64,000 nt of DNA from Granulosicoccus sp045106855 (GTDB lineage Bacteria > Pseudomonadota > Gammaproteobacteria > Granulosicoccales > Granulosicoccaceae). The stretch lies in contig JBGCFI010000031.1 of the NCBI GenBank assembly GCA_045106855.1, forward strand, positions 124,001 through 188,000. Direction: 5' to 3'. How positions within the stretch are numbered: position 1 is the stretch's first letter; the number at the start of each line of letters is the position of its first letter. Below the pieces are notes generated by a model. The model made no database searches. It saw only the letters and a program-made list of their open reading frames with translations, and was not told the origin of the DNA. Positions 42,009 to 51,337 of the stretch are shown piece by piece. A program made the translations under genes and the position numbers.

Positions 42009-43316
42009 TTACTTATATGATGCGCTAAAGCGCTCTAGTAAAGCATTTGACTCGGTTTCCATAGCGGCAAACGCGTCATCCACAGTGGCTGTTCCTGCGA
42101 ATATGTCGTCGAAGTGCTTGTACATGACATCGCGAATCTGTACGTAGAAGCCAAGACGATAGCCTTTAGTCCACTCACCGCCAGGCTGGCTCAATTGCAG
42201 GATGCCGATTTCAGCATCGGGTGTTGACTCGTAGTAGCCATCCGCTTTAGCCATATCATAGGCGGCGTTGGTAATTGGTACATAGCCAGTCTCTTTATGC
42301 CATTGATACTGTACCTCAGGGCTTGTCAGGTACTCGAAAAAGCTGGCCACACCTTCATACTCGGCATCTTCGTGGCCGGACATGGCGAACAATGCCGCTC
42401 CACCAATAAAAGTCCCTTTGGGTTCTTCAATGATGCTTTTCCAATAAGGTAGAAACGAGGTTCCGAATTCGAATTCAGCGGAATTTTTCAAACCACCGAA
42501 AGAACCGGAAGATCCGAGCCACATGGCGACTTCTTTCTGGGTAAATGCATCTTGATTGTCACCCCATGCCCGACCATAGAAACCGTACCAACCTTTGTCC
42601 AGCCATTCCTTGACCTTGCTCCAGTGAGCCTTCATATGCTCGTTGTTGTAGAGGATCTTGGCGTCGGTGGAATCGTAGCCGTTGTTTTCTGTCGCCAATT
42701 GCAGGTTGTGTCGGCTGTGGAAATTTTCGGAGAAGATCCAAGGACTATGGCTTTGTGCCAGAGCTGTGTAGCCAGCGTCCTTGAGCTTGGGCGCCATCTC
42801 TTCGAATTCTTCCCAAGTAGCCGGTGGATTATCGATGCCGGCTTTTTCAAAGGCCTCCTTGTTGAAGTACAACAGAGGCGTAGAAGAGTTGAATGGCATG
42901 CCAATGGCTTTGCCATTCGAATCGGCATAGAAGTAGCGCACACCTTCGATATAATCGTTGATATCAAATCCAGCGCCGTGTTTCTTTAAAAGATCTTCTA
43001 CCGGCAGAGCAGCGCCCGGCGCGTTGATTATGGTGGCAGCACCCGCATCGAATATTTGTACGATATGCGGCTGTTGTTTGGCGCGAAAAGCGGCGATAGT
43101 CGCCGTCATTGTGTCTTCATACCCGCCTTTGTAGGTAGGGACAAGATTGTAATCATCCTGACTGGCGTTGAATTGTTCTGCGATCAGATTGACAGTCTCA
43201 CCGAGTTGGCCACCCATGGCATGCCACCATTGAATGTCTGTCGCAGCAGAGACGCTGCCGACAAAAGATAGCGAAGTGGATAGTACTCCGGCGAGTACCA
43301 GCTTCTTTGCGTTCAT
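42009..43316 (-). CDS. ugpB: Glycerol-3-phosphate ABC transporter substrate-binding protein UgpB
   Basis: The 435-residue periplasmic binding protein has a signal peptide (KKLVLAGVLSTSLSFVGSVSAA) and a mature chain recognisably UgpB: IQWWHAMGGQLGETVNLIAEQFNAS, LVPTYKGGYEDTMTATIAAFRAKQ, MPFNSSTPLLYFNKEAF, GSSGSFGGLKNSAEF, FIGGAALFAMSGHE, WHKETGYVPIT and TKGYRLG. These resemble the E. coli protein in the ligand-contacting segments (FNSSTP, GGAS/GGAA, TKG-x-R-L-G), so glycerol-3-phosphate or a glycerophosphodiester is the likely ligand. A GAGGAG site lies about 9 bases before the ATG. It is the first gene of the block. A PhoB box was looked for and not found with confidence. Confidence 0.93.
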   Translation of the reverse strand: MNAKKLVLAGVLSTSLSFVGSVSAATDIQWWHAMGGQLGETVNLIAEQFNASQDDYNLVPTYKGGYEDTMTATIAAFRAKQQPHIVQIFDAGAATIINAPGAALPVEDLLKKHGAGFDINDYIEGVRYFYADSNGKAIGMPFNSSTPLLYFNKEAFEKAGIDNPPATWEEFEEMAPKLKDAGYTALAQSHSPWIFSENFHSRHNLQLATENNGYDSTDAKILYNNEHMKAHWSKVKEWLDKGWYGFYGRAWGDNQDAFTQKEVAMWLGSSGSFGGLKNSAEFEFGTSFLPYWKSIIEEPKGTFIGGAALFAMSGHEDAEYEGVASFFEYLTSPEVQYQWHKETGYVPITNAAYDMAKADGYYESTPDAEIGILQLSQPGGEWTKGYRLGFYVQIRDVMYKHFDDIFAGTATVDDAFAAMETESNALLERFSASYK

Positions 43317-44065
43317 AGATCGTTATTCTCCTCGTTGTAAAAAAGGGGCCGGCGCCCGAACCCCTGAGTTCCCGGCGCAGTGGTGATTACGCTCGCCTGA
43401 TAATAACTCGGTTTCCTGTTCACCACCAGCGCGCTGGCCACAGTAGTGTTCATTAATGTCGTAGGTGTGACATTCTGGTGCCGGAATATTGCGCAGCCGT
43501 ACGCCTTGGAACGTTATGACGAAGCGGCTTTTTTGCTCGCAGTTGGCGCGAGGGAAATTGTGCGCAAGTAGAGTAGTCACGTTGCTGCAGCGCATTATTT
43601 GCGCGAAATGTCTGTGATTTTGTCTGACTCCATCCGTTTGGTTGTGGGATCTCGACGTTTTTCCCTGTGATATTCCGGTGGCTTGAAAAAAGTTAGTGAA
43701 AACCGACATGAATCAATTGCCGTAACGTTGTCACAAAAAAAATGCTGAATAAATACCCTGACATTTCGTGTGGTGTCTCGCCTATCAATTGGCTCGGGCA
43801 TCATTTGGAAATATTGTCTATTTGCGGTCCAGTATTACATCGTACAGAGGTTCGCAAGATCAGTTCAAGGACGGCTATGAGAATACAATCGCTACCATTT
43901 TAGTAAAACCGTAAGCTCTTTAATAAAGATGCAATCAGTGAGGTTGGCATGAGGGTTCCGCTCAGACTGTAATTAATATCAGCTGCTATCAAGTTGTTGC
44001 TTGTTTTCTGTGCTCTTTATTGCGCAGACTGAGCTTCCTGCAAGTCAACAGACAAGGATGTCATC
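43317..44065. other. Divergent intergenic region ugpB / comEA-like
   Basis: About 750 bases without a credible gene. It must hold the ugpB promoter on the minus strand and the comEA-like promoter on the plus strand. A GC-rich stretch with short inverted repeats near 43345-43380 and isolated TGTCA/TGACA pentamers near 43455, 43731 and 43760 are the only structure I see; the pentamers are not tandem, so a Pho box is not supported. Confidence 0.4.
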
Positions 44066-44533
44066 ATGCGGTACATCACCATCACCATCACCTTGCTACT
44101 ATTCATAGTGGTGCCCTTCGGTTGTGTACATGCGGGTAACAACAGCAAAGACCTTTCTCCATTGCTCGATATTAATGCGGCCAATGCTGCGCTTCTTGCT
44201 GAAATTCTACCGGGAATCGGACCTGCGAAAGCTGCCTTGATCATTCAGTGGCGTGAACAAAACGGATCGTTCAAGCAGATTGAACAATTACAGGAGGTCA
44301 AGGGAATCGGCCCGAAAACCGTGGACAGGCTAAGGCCTCTCATACGCATAGGTTCCGAAGCCGCAGCCAGACGTATGCGGATGCAACACAAGCAACAAGA
44401 AGACACTGTGCGCAACAACGTACATCAACTGATCCGCACCGCGAATGAAGCAGCCCGGCAAGAATCAATAGAGTCTTTACCCACAAGAGCCTGGTATCGC
44501 AAGTCGATTCTGGAGATACTTCGTACACACTGA
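44066..44533 (+). CDS. ComEA-like helix-hairpin-helix DNA-binding protein
   Basis: A 155-residue secreted protein: signal peptide (ITITITLLLFIVVPFGCVHAG) followed by the ComEA helix-hairpin-helix pair, LDINAANAALLAEILPGIGPAKAALIIQWREQNGSFKQIEQLQEVKGIGPKTVDRLRPLI in one continuous domain with PGIGPAKA and KGIGPKT hairpins. ComEA binds incoming double-stranded DNA in the periplasm during natural transformation. It has an extra helical tail of about 55 residues after the domain (RRMRMQHKQQEDTVRNNVHQL ...), which is not part of ordinary short ComEA. AAGGATG precedes the start. No other competence genes are adjacent, so its role in transformation is inferred. Confidence 0.85.
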   Translation: MRYITITITLLLFIVVPFGCVHAGNNSKDLSPLLDINAANAALLAEILPGIGPAKAALIIQWREQNGSFKQIEQLQEVKGIGPKTVDRLRPLIRIGSEAAARRMRMQHKQQEDTVRNNVHQLIRTANEAARQESIESLPTRAWYRKSILEILRTH

Positions 44534-44581
44534 TCGATACCGAGACAACGGTGCAGAGGAGTTGGCAAAACAGTCGAGAAG

Positions 44582-45109
44582 TCAGTCGCCCTCAAATTCG
44601 ACCAGAACATGCACAGGCACCTCCAGCGCTTCAATTCGCGCCCGTCCACCGAGTTCTGGCAGATCGATGATAAAGGCGCTACCAATGACATCGGCACCGG
44701 CGCGTCTGATCAGCTTGATACCGGCTTCACAAGTACCGCCTGTGGCGATGAGGTCATCCACGAGAAGCACTTTTTCACCTTTCTGCAGTGCACCTTCGTG
44801 CAGTTCCATGGTCGCTTCACCGTATTCCAGCGTGTAGTTTTCGCTCATTCGCGGGCCTGGCAATTTGCCCGCTTTCCGGATGGGGACAAAGCCCACGGAC
44901 AACTGATGTGCTATGGCTCCACCCATGATAAATCCGCGGGCTTCCAGGGCTGCCACTTTATCGATGCGTTGCCCGGCGTAAGGATGAAGAAGGCTGTCAA
45001 TGGCCATCCGAAACGCCTGGGCGTCGCCAAACAGGGTTGTTACATCGCGGAACTGGATGCCGGGTTTGGGGAAATCGGGGATAGTACGTATTGAATCGCG
45101 AATATTCAT
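44582..45109 (-). CDS. apt: Adenine phosphoribosyltransferase
   Basis: Apt salvages adenine to AMP using PRPP. The 175-residue protein has the purine-binding front (IPDFPKPGIQFRDVTTLFGDA), the flexible loop region LPGPRMSENYTLEYGEATMELHEGAL, and the PRPP-binding motif VLLVDDLIATGGTCEA with the two acidic residues. Length and motifs are as in E. coli. It converges with the comEA-like gene (48 bases between stops) and diverges from the DUF2959 gene. Confidence 0.96.
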   Translation of the reverse strand: MNIRDSIRTIPDFPKPGIQFRDVTTLFGDAQAFRMAIDSLLHPYAGQRIDKVAALEARGFIMGGAIAHQLSVGFVPIRKAGKLPGPRMSENYTLEYGEATMELHEGALQKGEKVLLVDDLIATGGTCEAGIKLIRRAGADVIGSAFIIDLPELGGRARIEALEVPVHVLVEFEGD

Positions 45110-45244
45110 GCCAGAGATGCTTTTTTAGCCGTACCTGATTGGTATTGTAAATTGTTTGTGAAACTAGGCCACAGGGTAGCATTTCGTTACTCAAACCATG
45201 AGTTAAGGTGCGGTTGCACTGGCTCTGCGTGCTACCATTTGCTT

Positions 45245-45913
45245 ATGATTTCCAAGCTTTCGGGCCATTCCATGAACTTTTCTATCCGTGCTGCCTTGGT
45301 TGCCGCCGTTGTTCTGCTGACCGGTTGTACCGCTATCAAATATAACGCACTTGAGAAAGTGGGTATTCATAAGCGCGATCTGCTGGTCGAGAATGTAAAA
45401 GACACGCGCGACGCGCAAAAGGAGGCTCAAGAGCAGTTTCAGGATGCGCTCGAGCGATTCGGTGCGGTCATGACCATCAAGGAAACGAAACTGAAAAAAG
45501 CGTACGACCGACTGAAAGACGAGTATGAAGACAGTGAAGAGGCGGCTGAAGAGGTTTCTGAGCAGATAGAGGAAGTTGAGGCGGTAGCCGGTGATCTTTT
45601 CAAGGAATGGCGGGCCGAGAACAAAACTTACAGCGATTCTGTATTGCGTCGCGATAGCGAATCCAAATTGCTCGACACACAAGCGCGTTACTCGGAAATG
45701 CTAAAAACCATGAAAGAGGCCGAGGCAAGTATGAAACCTGTACTGGCGACCATGCGTGACAACGTACTGTATCTAAAACATAACTTGAACGCACAGGCCA
45801 TAGGGTCGTTGCAAACAACATTTTCCGAGCTGGAAGGCGATATCGATATTCTGGTTGAGCGCATGAATCAGTCGATTGCGCGCTCCGATGAATTTATTCG
45901 CCAGATGAAGTAG
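45245..45913 (+). CDS. DUF2959 lipoprotein
   Basis: The protein has a lipoprotein signal peptide (NFSIRAALVAAVVLLTGC, lipobox LLTGC) and a mature helical, coiled-coil-rich chain of the DUF2959 family (YNALEKVGIHKRDLLVENVKDTRDAQKEAQEQF, LEDEYEDSEEAAEEVSEQIEEVE-like acidic repeat, ARYSEMLKTMKEAEASM, VLYLKHNLNAQAIGSL). From ATG 45245 it is 222 residues; ATG 45272 gives 213. It should be anchored in the inner or outer membrane facing the periplasm. Function is unknown; it is widespread in marine gammaproteobacteria. The DUF2288 gene follows after 16 bases. Confidence 0.85.
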   Translation: MISKLSGHSMNFSIRAALVAAVVLLTGCTAIKYNALEKVGIHKRDLLVENVKDTRDAQKEAQEQFQDALERFGAVMTIKETKLKKAYDRLKDEYEDSEEAAEEVSEQIEEVEAVAGDLFKEWRAENKTYSDSVLRRDSESKLLDTQARYSEMLKTMKEAEASMKPVLATMRDNVLYLKHNLNAQAIGSLQTTFSELEGDIDILVERMNQSIARSDEFIRQMK

Positions 45914-45929
45914 CCGCGTTGATCTGTTA

Positions 45930-46268
45930 ATGAGTGATAGCGACGAGCAGGAAAAAGAAATCACTCTGGTCGATCGGCTCAACCAGGAAACAGGCGTTAT
46001 TGCCTGGTCGGAACTGGTTCGTCATTTTGCCAGAGGAGTGGTCATTAACGTCTCGGTACAGATTGATCTGATTGATGTGGCCGTGTGTCTGATTGAAGAC
46101 GACGCTACCTTGCTGCAAGCGTGGGCTGACGAGGGGAAAGTGCGCCGTGCCAGCGACGATGATGCTCGCGACTGGACAAGACGTGAGCCGGATTTCTGGT
46201 GTGTTGTCAGTGCTCCGTGGGTGCTTGTGCAGGAAAAGACGCACGCCACGCGCTCAACAGTGCATTAG
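45930..46268 (+). CDS. DUF2288 protein
   Basis: A 112-residue soluble protein of the DUF2288 family: LNQETGVIAWSELVRHFARGVVINVSVQIDLIDVAVCLIEDD is the typical front, DDARDWTRREPDFWCVVSAPWVLVQEK the typical end. No reaction is known. Its last 62 bases overlap the convergent meaB gene at 46207-46268; the conserved part of DUF2288 ends close to WVLVQE, so the last residues (THATRSTVH) are the part lying over the meaB C-terminus. Confidence 0.88.
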   Translation: MSDSDEQEKEITLVDRLNQETGVIAWSELVRHFARGVVINVSVQIDLIDVAVCLIEDDATLLQAWADEGKVRRASDDDARDWTRREPDFWCVVSAPWVLVQEKTHATRSTVH

Positions 46269-47220
46269 CAGCCTGCAGCGAGGTTAGCGTTTGTGCCCTT
46301 ACGCAGGCTTCAGTGTCGCTGATTAGCTTGCGCAATTCCGGCTGCTCATGCAATGACGCCCGAATCATCTGATCGACAATCGACCACATCCAGCTGATTT
46401 GCTGCTTTTCACGCAAGGCAACCAGTTCTCCCGTATCGATGAGTTGCCTTCGATGGTTACGCACCTCTTGCCAAAGCTCATCCAGCCCTTCACCGGTAAC
46501 CGCACTGCAAGTCATCGCCCTGGGGCGCCAGCTGCCGCCGGGTTGAAGGATAGAGAGCGCACGCTGATAAGCGGCTTTGGCCTGTTTGGCATCGTTCAGG
46601 GTGCTTCCATCGGCTTTGTTTACAGCAATGATGTCAGCTAATTCCAGAACCCCTTTTTTGATACCTTGAAGTTCATCACCGGCACCTGGCAGCATCAGTA
46701 CCAAATAACAGTCCACCATGTCAGCCACAACAGTTTCAGACTGTCCAACGCCGACGGTCTCAACCAGAATGACATCAAAACCAGACGCTTCGCAAAGGAG
46801 CAAAGATTCTCTGGTTACACGTGTGACACCTCCCAGATGCCCACCCGTGGGAGACGGACGAATATAGGCGTTGTCGTTCATTGATAATTCAGCCATTCGA
46901 GTTTTATCCCCGAGAATGCTGCCACCGCTGCGTTGGCTGCTCGGATCGATTGCGAGTACAGCCACTCGATGACCCATGCCTATCAGTTTCAGGCCCAGCG
47001 CCTCGATAAACGTGCTTTTACCAACGCCTGGTACTCCGCTGATGCCAATCCTCATCGCTTTACCGGTCCGTGGCAGCAAACGTTGCAATACTTCCTGCGC
47101 TTTTTCACGGTGATCAACGAGGCTGGATTCCGTCAGTGTTATCGCCTTTGAGAGCATGGCTCGTTCACGTGCCAGCACGCCGTAAGCGATTGCCTCGGCG
47201 GTTAGGTCCTGGTACCGCAT
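46207..47220 (-). CDS. meaB: Methylmalonyl-CoA mutase-associated GTPase MeaB
   Basis: The G3E-family GTPase that loads adenosylcobalamin into methylmalonyl-CoA mutase and protects it from inactivation. The 337-residue protein has P-loop GVPGVGKS (within MRIGISGVPGVGKSTF), the switch region AVLAIDPSSQRSGGSILGDKTRM, the metal-binding VETVGVGQSE, and NKADG. N-terminal helices (ILLERAM-like region LTESSLVDHREKAQEVL) form the dimer arm. The ATG shares one base with the mutase stop codon (TGATG), and the gene is the third in the minus-strand operon. Its 3' end overlaps the plus-strand DUF2288 gene. Confidence 0.95.
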   Translation of the reverse strand: MRYQDLTAEAIAYGVLARERAMLSKAITLTESSLVDHREKAQEVLQRLLPRTGKAMRIGISGVPGVGKSTFIEALGLKLIGMGHRVAVLAIDPSSQRSGGSILGDKTRMAELSMNDNAYIRPSPTGGHLGGVTRVTRESLLLCEASGFDVILVETVGVGQSETVVADMVDCYLVLMLPGAGDELQGIKKGVLELADIIAVNKADGSTLNDAKQAKAAYQRALSILQPGGSWRPRAMTCSAVTGEGLDELWQEVRNHRRQLIDTGELVALREKQQISWMWSIVDQMIRASLHEQPELRKLISDTEACVRAQTLTSLQAANALLSAWRASFPAQAPTEH

Positions 47221-49397
47221 CAGTTTGTGGTATCGGAATAGTCGGGGTGACCCAGGCTCTTGCCCAATGAATCAAGCAGAGAAATGGCGGCTTTCGCAAT
47301 GACAGTGCCAGGAGGAAAAACGGCTGCTGCGCCCGCTTCAATCAACGCAGGTATATCCTGTGGCGGTATGACGCCGCCGACCACTATCTGAATATCGTCT
47401 CGACCTGCATCTGCCATCGCCGCTTTCAATAACGGCACCAGTGTCAGGTGCCCGGCGGCGAGAGAGCTGGCGCCAACGATATGAACGTCATTGTCGATCG
47501 CTTGCCTGGCCGCCTCAGCGGGGGTCTGGAAGAGTGGGCCGATATCCACATCAAACCCCAGGTCTGCAAATGCTGTGGCAATAACCTTTTGACCACGGTC
47601 ATGACCGTCCTGACCCATTTTTGCAATCAGGATTCGCGGACGGCGCCCTTCATGGTTCATGAAATGGTCAATACGACGGGTAATTATTGGCAGGTATTCG
47701 CTGGATGACATTGATTTCAGGTATACCCCTTGTATTGATTGAATGCGCGCAGTGTGTCGCCCATATACCTTCTCCAGTGCAAGTGATATATCGCCCACTG
47801 ACGCCCGTGCACGAGCCGCATCAACCGCCAGGGAAAGTAGGTTTCCGGACTCTTCGCTGGCAGCCTGTGTCAACGCGTTCAGAGCGTGTGTAACTTTTTT
47901 ACTATCGCGATTGCTGCGAAGTTGATTCAAGCGATCAATTTGCTGCTGCCGCACTTTGGCATTGTCTACCTTGAGCACGTCAATCTGAGTTTCATCATCC
48001 TGGATCAATTCGTTAACACCAACCACTGTTTGTTCGCCGGAATCGATACGTGCCTGTGTTCGAGCGGCGGCTTCTTCTATTCGCAGTTTAGGTATGCCAG
48101 CTTCTATAGCCTTGGCCATACCACCTTCACGTTCCACCTCACTGATGTGTTGCCAGGCTTTGTCGGCCAGTTCGCGTGTCAGTGTTTCCATGAAATGACT
48201 ACCGCCCCAAGGGTCCACCGTATTACAAAGACCACTTTCATGTTGCAGTAGCAGCTGAGTATTGCGCGCAATCCGGGCTGAAAAATCGGTAGGCAGAGCC
48301 AGCGCTTCATCAAAGGCATTGGTATGAAGCGACTGGGTATGCCCAGAGACAGCGGCCATGGCTTCAATGCCGGTACGCGTGACGTTGTTATAGACATCCT
48401 GTGCTGTCAGGCTCCAGCCGGAGGTCTGGCAATGGGTGCGTAAGCTTAAGGACTTGGGGTTTTTCGGATTAAACTGTTTTACCAGCTTCGCCCACAGTAA
48501 ACGCGCTGCGCGTAATTTTGCCACTTCCATATAGTGGTTCATGCCAATCGCCCAGAAAAACGATAAACGAGGGGCAAAAGTATCGACATCCATTCCGGCA
48601 GCAATCCCTGTTCTAAGGTACTCGACCCCGTCTGCCAGGGTGTAGGCCAATTCCAGGTCTGCCGTAGCACCGGCTTCCTGCATGTGATAGCCGGAAATAC
48701 TGATGCTGTTAAATCGCGGCATGTTTTGCGATGTATACGCAAATATATCGGCAACGATTTTCATTGATGGCGCGGGTGGATAGATATAGGTATTACGCAC
48801 CATGAATTCTTTCAGAATATCGTTCTGGATAGTGCCAGTCAGTTTTGCCGGAGAAACACCTTGTTCCTCGGCGGCGAGAATGTATAACGACAGGATGGGT
48901 AGAACGGCGCCGTTCATCGTCATCGAGACACTCATTTGATCAAGCGGTATCTGATCAAACAGAATTTGCATATCGAGAATGGAATCGATAGCAACACCTG
49001 CCATGCCCACATCACCAGCGACACGTTCGTGGTCTGAGTCGTAGCCACGGTGTGTAGCTAGGTCAAATGCGATGGACAAACCTTTCTGGCCTGCTGCAAG
49101 GTTTCGTTTGTAAAACGCGTTGCTGTCTTCTGCCGTTGAAAAGCCTGCGTATTGTCGAACAGTCCACGGCTTGCTGACATACATGGTGGGGTAGGGGCCC
49201 CGTGTAAACGGCGCAAAGCCAGGGTAGTCCAGCTTATAACCTGATGCGTCCCTGTCGGTACTGGAGTAGCTGGATTTGAGTGAGATGCCTTCAGGTGTTT
49301 CACTAAGTGTTGTCGCACAACGCGAACTTTCCCGAACTGACTGATGAGCCCTTGTAGTTAACGGTGTCTGACGGAAACTGAAAGCAGATCGGTTCAT
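47220..49397 (-). CDS. scpA: Methylmalonyl-CoA mutase large subunit (catalytic, B12-binding)
   Basis: Adenosylcobalamin-dependent enzyme interconverting methylmalonyl-CoA and succinyl-CoA, used in propionate and odd-chain or branched-chain degradation. The 725-residue protein has the N-terminal TIM barrel (GFAPFTRGPYPTMYVSKPWTVRQYAGFSTAE, AFDLATHRGYDSDHERV, SVSMTMNGAVLPILS, with active-site Tyr and His) and the C-terminal B12-binding domain with base-on motif DGHDRG (GQDGHDRGQKVIATAF) and GGVIPPQD. This is the alpha or mutB chain. Start overlaps the small-subunit stop by four bases (ATGA). Confidence 0.94.
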   Translation of the reverse strand: MNRSAFSFRQTPLTTRAHQSVRESSRCATTLSETPEGISLKSSYSSTDRDASGYKLDYPGFAPFTRGPYPTMYVSKPWTVRQYAGFSTAEDSNAFYKRNLAAGQKGLSIAFDLATHRGYDSDHERVAGDVGMAGVAIDSILDMQILFDQIPLDQMSVSMTMNGAVLPILSLYILAAEEQGVSPAKLTGTIQNDILKEFMVRNTYIYPPAPSMKIVADIFAYTSQNMPRFNSISISGYHMQEAGATADLELAYTLADGVEYLRTGIAAGMDVDTFAPRLSFFWAIGMNHYMEVAKLRAARLLWAKLVKQFNPKNPKSLSLRTHCQTSGWSLTAQDVYNNVTRTGIEAMAAVSGHTQSLHTNAFDEALALPTDFSARIARNTQLLLQHESGLCNTVDPWGGSHFMETLTRELADKAWQHISEVEREGGMAKAIEAGIPKLRIEEAAARTQARIDSGEQTVVGVNELIQDDETQIDVLKVDNAKVRQQQIDRLNQLRSNRDSKKVTHALNALTQAASEESGNLLSLAVDAARARASVGDISLALEKVYGRHTARIQSIQGVYLKSMSSSEYLPIITRRIDHFMNHEGRRPRILIAKMGQDGHDRGQKVIATAFADLGFDVDIGPLFQTPAEAARQAIDNDVHIVGASSLAAGHLTLVPLLKAAMADAGRDDIQIVVGGVIPPQDIPALIEAGAAAVFPPGTVIAKAAISLLDSLGKSLGHPDYSDTTN

Positions 49398-50851
49398 GAT
49401 GAGGCTTCCGGTTTGGCGGGTTGCTCAAAAGCTTCCGCGTCCCTGACGGTGTGCAATGCGGGTCTATCTGATTCCGTGGTAGCCGCAGACGGCGAGAATT
49501 CAGTCTCATCAGATTGAACAAAACGGTTTACGCCAACGACGATGCGTTGTTCCTCTTGCATCAGAGTGAGGCGCCGGGTGTGCGATTCTTTTAACCTTGT
49601 TTGCCATTTGCCGCTGAGAAGCTCATTAACCCAGCCTTTTCCAGTGTCGGTAGAGGCCAGAGATTGCCAGGCGCGCTGCATAAGTTGCTGTGTCAGGTTT
49701 TCAATGGCGTAGGAGCCGGATAGTGGATCTGTCACCTTACCCATACCGCACTCCCGTTCCAGGATAATGACTATGTTGCGTGCTATACGATCGCCCAGCG
49801 AGGTATCAAAGCGGGTATCTGCTCGTAGCAGGACATCATGCGGGTGTACCATAATGGTGTCAGCACTGCCCAGCATGGCTGCCGTGCATCCACACAAGTT
49901 TCTCAAGTGGTTGTTCCACGGTTGGCGTTTACTGACAAATCGGTGAGAGGTCTCGGCGACGATTGTGGTATGAGCGCTCTGAGCACTAGCATGACCAATC
50001 TGGTCAACAATGTGTTGCCAGAGCGCGCGTAGAGCCCTTAATTTAGCGACGCCCAAAAGCACATCCGCATCCATCGCAACCTGAAATACGATTTGTTTGC
50101 AGGCATCATCAACCAGCATACCGGCATCCAGTAGTGTTTCCAGATATAGGGTGGCGGTAGCCAATGCTGCGTGCAGTTCCTCAATAGTTGAAGCGCCGGC
50201 ATTATGATGTAAGGCCGCATCCACGAGGACGCATTTTGAGGATGCAAAGTTTGTGGCCGCGGTGAGTGTAAATTCGGCCATTCTGTTCAGTTCCTGAGAC
50301 AGGTCGGATTCAGTGGCGCCGCAGTTTATGGCAGTGCTCAACGGATCTGCGTTAACACTGCAAGCGACAGCATTGTTGTCAATGCCTTGACGGTTCGCAA
50401 TATTAAATAAGGTCTGCGCGCACGTTTCATACTGATCCGCCGAACGCAAGCTGACGTTGGCCAGATCCAAACGAACATCCGTCAACGCACTAGCAATATA
50501 GGAGGGGGAACAGGTATGCAGCTCTATAGAGGTAACACCACCACGTAGTCCTTGCAGTATGTTATTGCTGGCCTGTGTTTCATTGTCATTTTTTATACAC
50601 AGACGATTGTCCCAGCTCTGCAATGGTTTTCTATCCGGGGTGAAGCTCAATGCGACGTCAGCCGATGCGTAGAGCACTTCGACAGGGATGCCCTCTAGCG
50701 TGGTGCGCTGTAGCTGCCGAAGCGCATCCATTGTGGACTCATCTCCCGTTATTCCGGCGACTGCCGCCTCGACCCATCGCTGCCATGAGGGTGGGGAAAA
50801 CACATTGTCCAGTGACACCCCTGCTGCAGGCTTGTCGGTGTTGGGTGTCAT
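49394..50851 (-). CDS. Methylmalonyl-CoA mutase small subunit (short form)
   Basis: The 485-residue beta subunit pairs with the large chain but does not bind cofactor. It has the family order: TTLEGIPVEVLYASADVAL, LQGLRGGVTSIELHTCSP, and the ITDPLSGSYAIENLTQQLMQRAW-like region near the end. There is no C-terminal B12-like domain, so at 485 residues it is about 130-150 shorter than classical small chains such as Propionibacterium MutA (about 640); the chain stops after the linker region VGVNRFVQSDET. It is the first gene of the operon with mutase large subunit and meaB. Whether the short form is normal in relatives is not known to me. Confidence 0.85.
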   Translation of the reverse strand: MTPNTDKPAAGVSLDNVFSPPSWQRWVEAAVAGITGDESTMDALRQLQRTTLEGIPVEVLYASADVALSFTPDRKPLQSWDNRLCIKNDNETQASNNILQGLRGGVTSIELHTCSPSYIASALTDVRLDLANVSLRSADQYETCAQTLFNIANRQGIDNNAVACSVNADPLSTAINCGATESDLSQELNRMAEFTLTAATNFASSKCVLVDAALHHNAGASTIEELHAALATATLYLETLLDAGMLVDDACKQIVFQVAMDADVLLGVAKLRALRALWQHIVDQIGHASAQSAHTTIVAETSHRFVSKRQPWNNHLRNLCGCTAAMLGSADTIMVHPHDVLLRADTRFDTSLGDRIARNIVIILERECGMGKVTDPLSGSYAIENLTQQLMQRAWQSLASTDTGKGWVNELLSGKWQTRLKESHTRRLTLMQEEQRIVVGVNRFVQSDETEFSPSAATTESDRPALHTVRDAEAFEQPAKPEASS

Positions 50852-51337
50852 GGTTGTTTAGAGCTCCTCGGGATGCATGGATATTATAGCGTTGCCTTCC
50901 GGTGTCGCAGAAGTTGCTGCATTGAGTTGTCCGGGTAAGCTGACCGGGAGGAGGCGCTCAATTGTTCAACAACTGCGTATATCGTGCAGGATAAACATCG
51001 TAAAAACGCATTATAATGCATTTTATGAGCCTGATTTGCGATATGAAGTATCAATTCGTCAGCGTCGCTCAAGCTTTTCGACCAGGTTTTTCTCCAACTG
51101 ACAGTTGGTTTTGAGTCGGTTTTTCTGGACAACTCACAACTAACTTAAGGTCGCTGCGTTGCGAGCCGCTCTGGATCGACAATTGCTAATCACTGATTTA
51201 TGCAGGTATTTACTGTTGCATCGGTTGCGTGCTGCTTTAGTGGATATTCACTCGGAAAATCAGCTTGTGTATCAAGCGAAGCCCAGCCGGCAAATTAGTG
51301 CAAATTCCTGAATGTCCTATGAAAACAGAACTTGCTC
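50852..51337. other. Intergenic region with dyad over a TATAAT box
   Basis: This gap lies between divergent genes. GCATTATAATGC (51008-51019) is a perfect dyad flanked symmetrically by AAAA (51003-51006) and TTTT (51021-51024), giving a 22-base near-palindrome with one mismatch pair, with the -10 consensus TATAAT in its centre on both strands. No -35 partner is clear. A GGAGGAGG run at 50947 looks like an unused ribosome-binding site. No other gene is seen. Confidence 0.5.

Noticed and set aside
43323..43709. Minus-strand frame of 128 codons upstream of ugpB
   Set aside because: Composition rich in His, Arg and Cys without domain similarity, and it runs right up to the ugpB ribosome-binding site; looks like non-coding leader.
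43440..43780. Possible Pho box upstream of ugpB
   Set aside because: TGTCA/TGACA pentamers occur singly and not as 11-base tandem repeats; PhoB control is expected from the family but not shown here.
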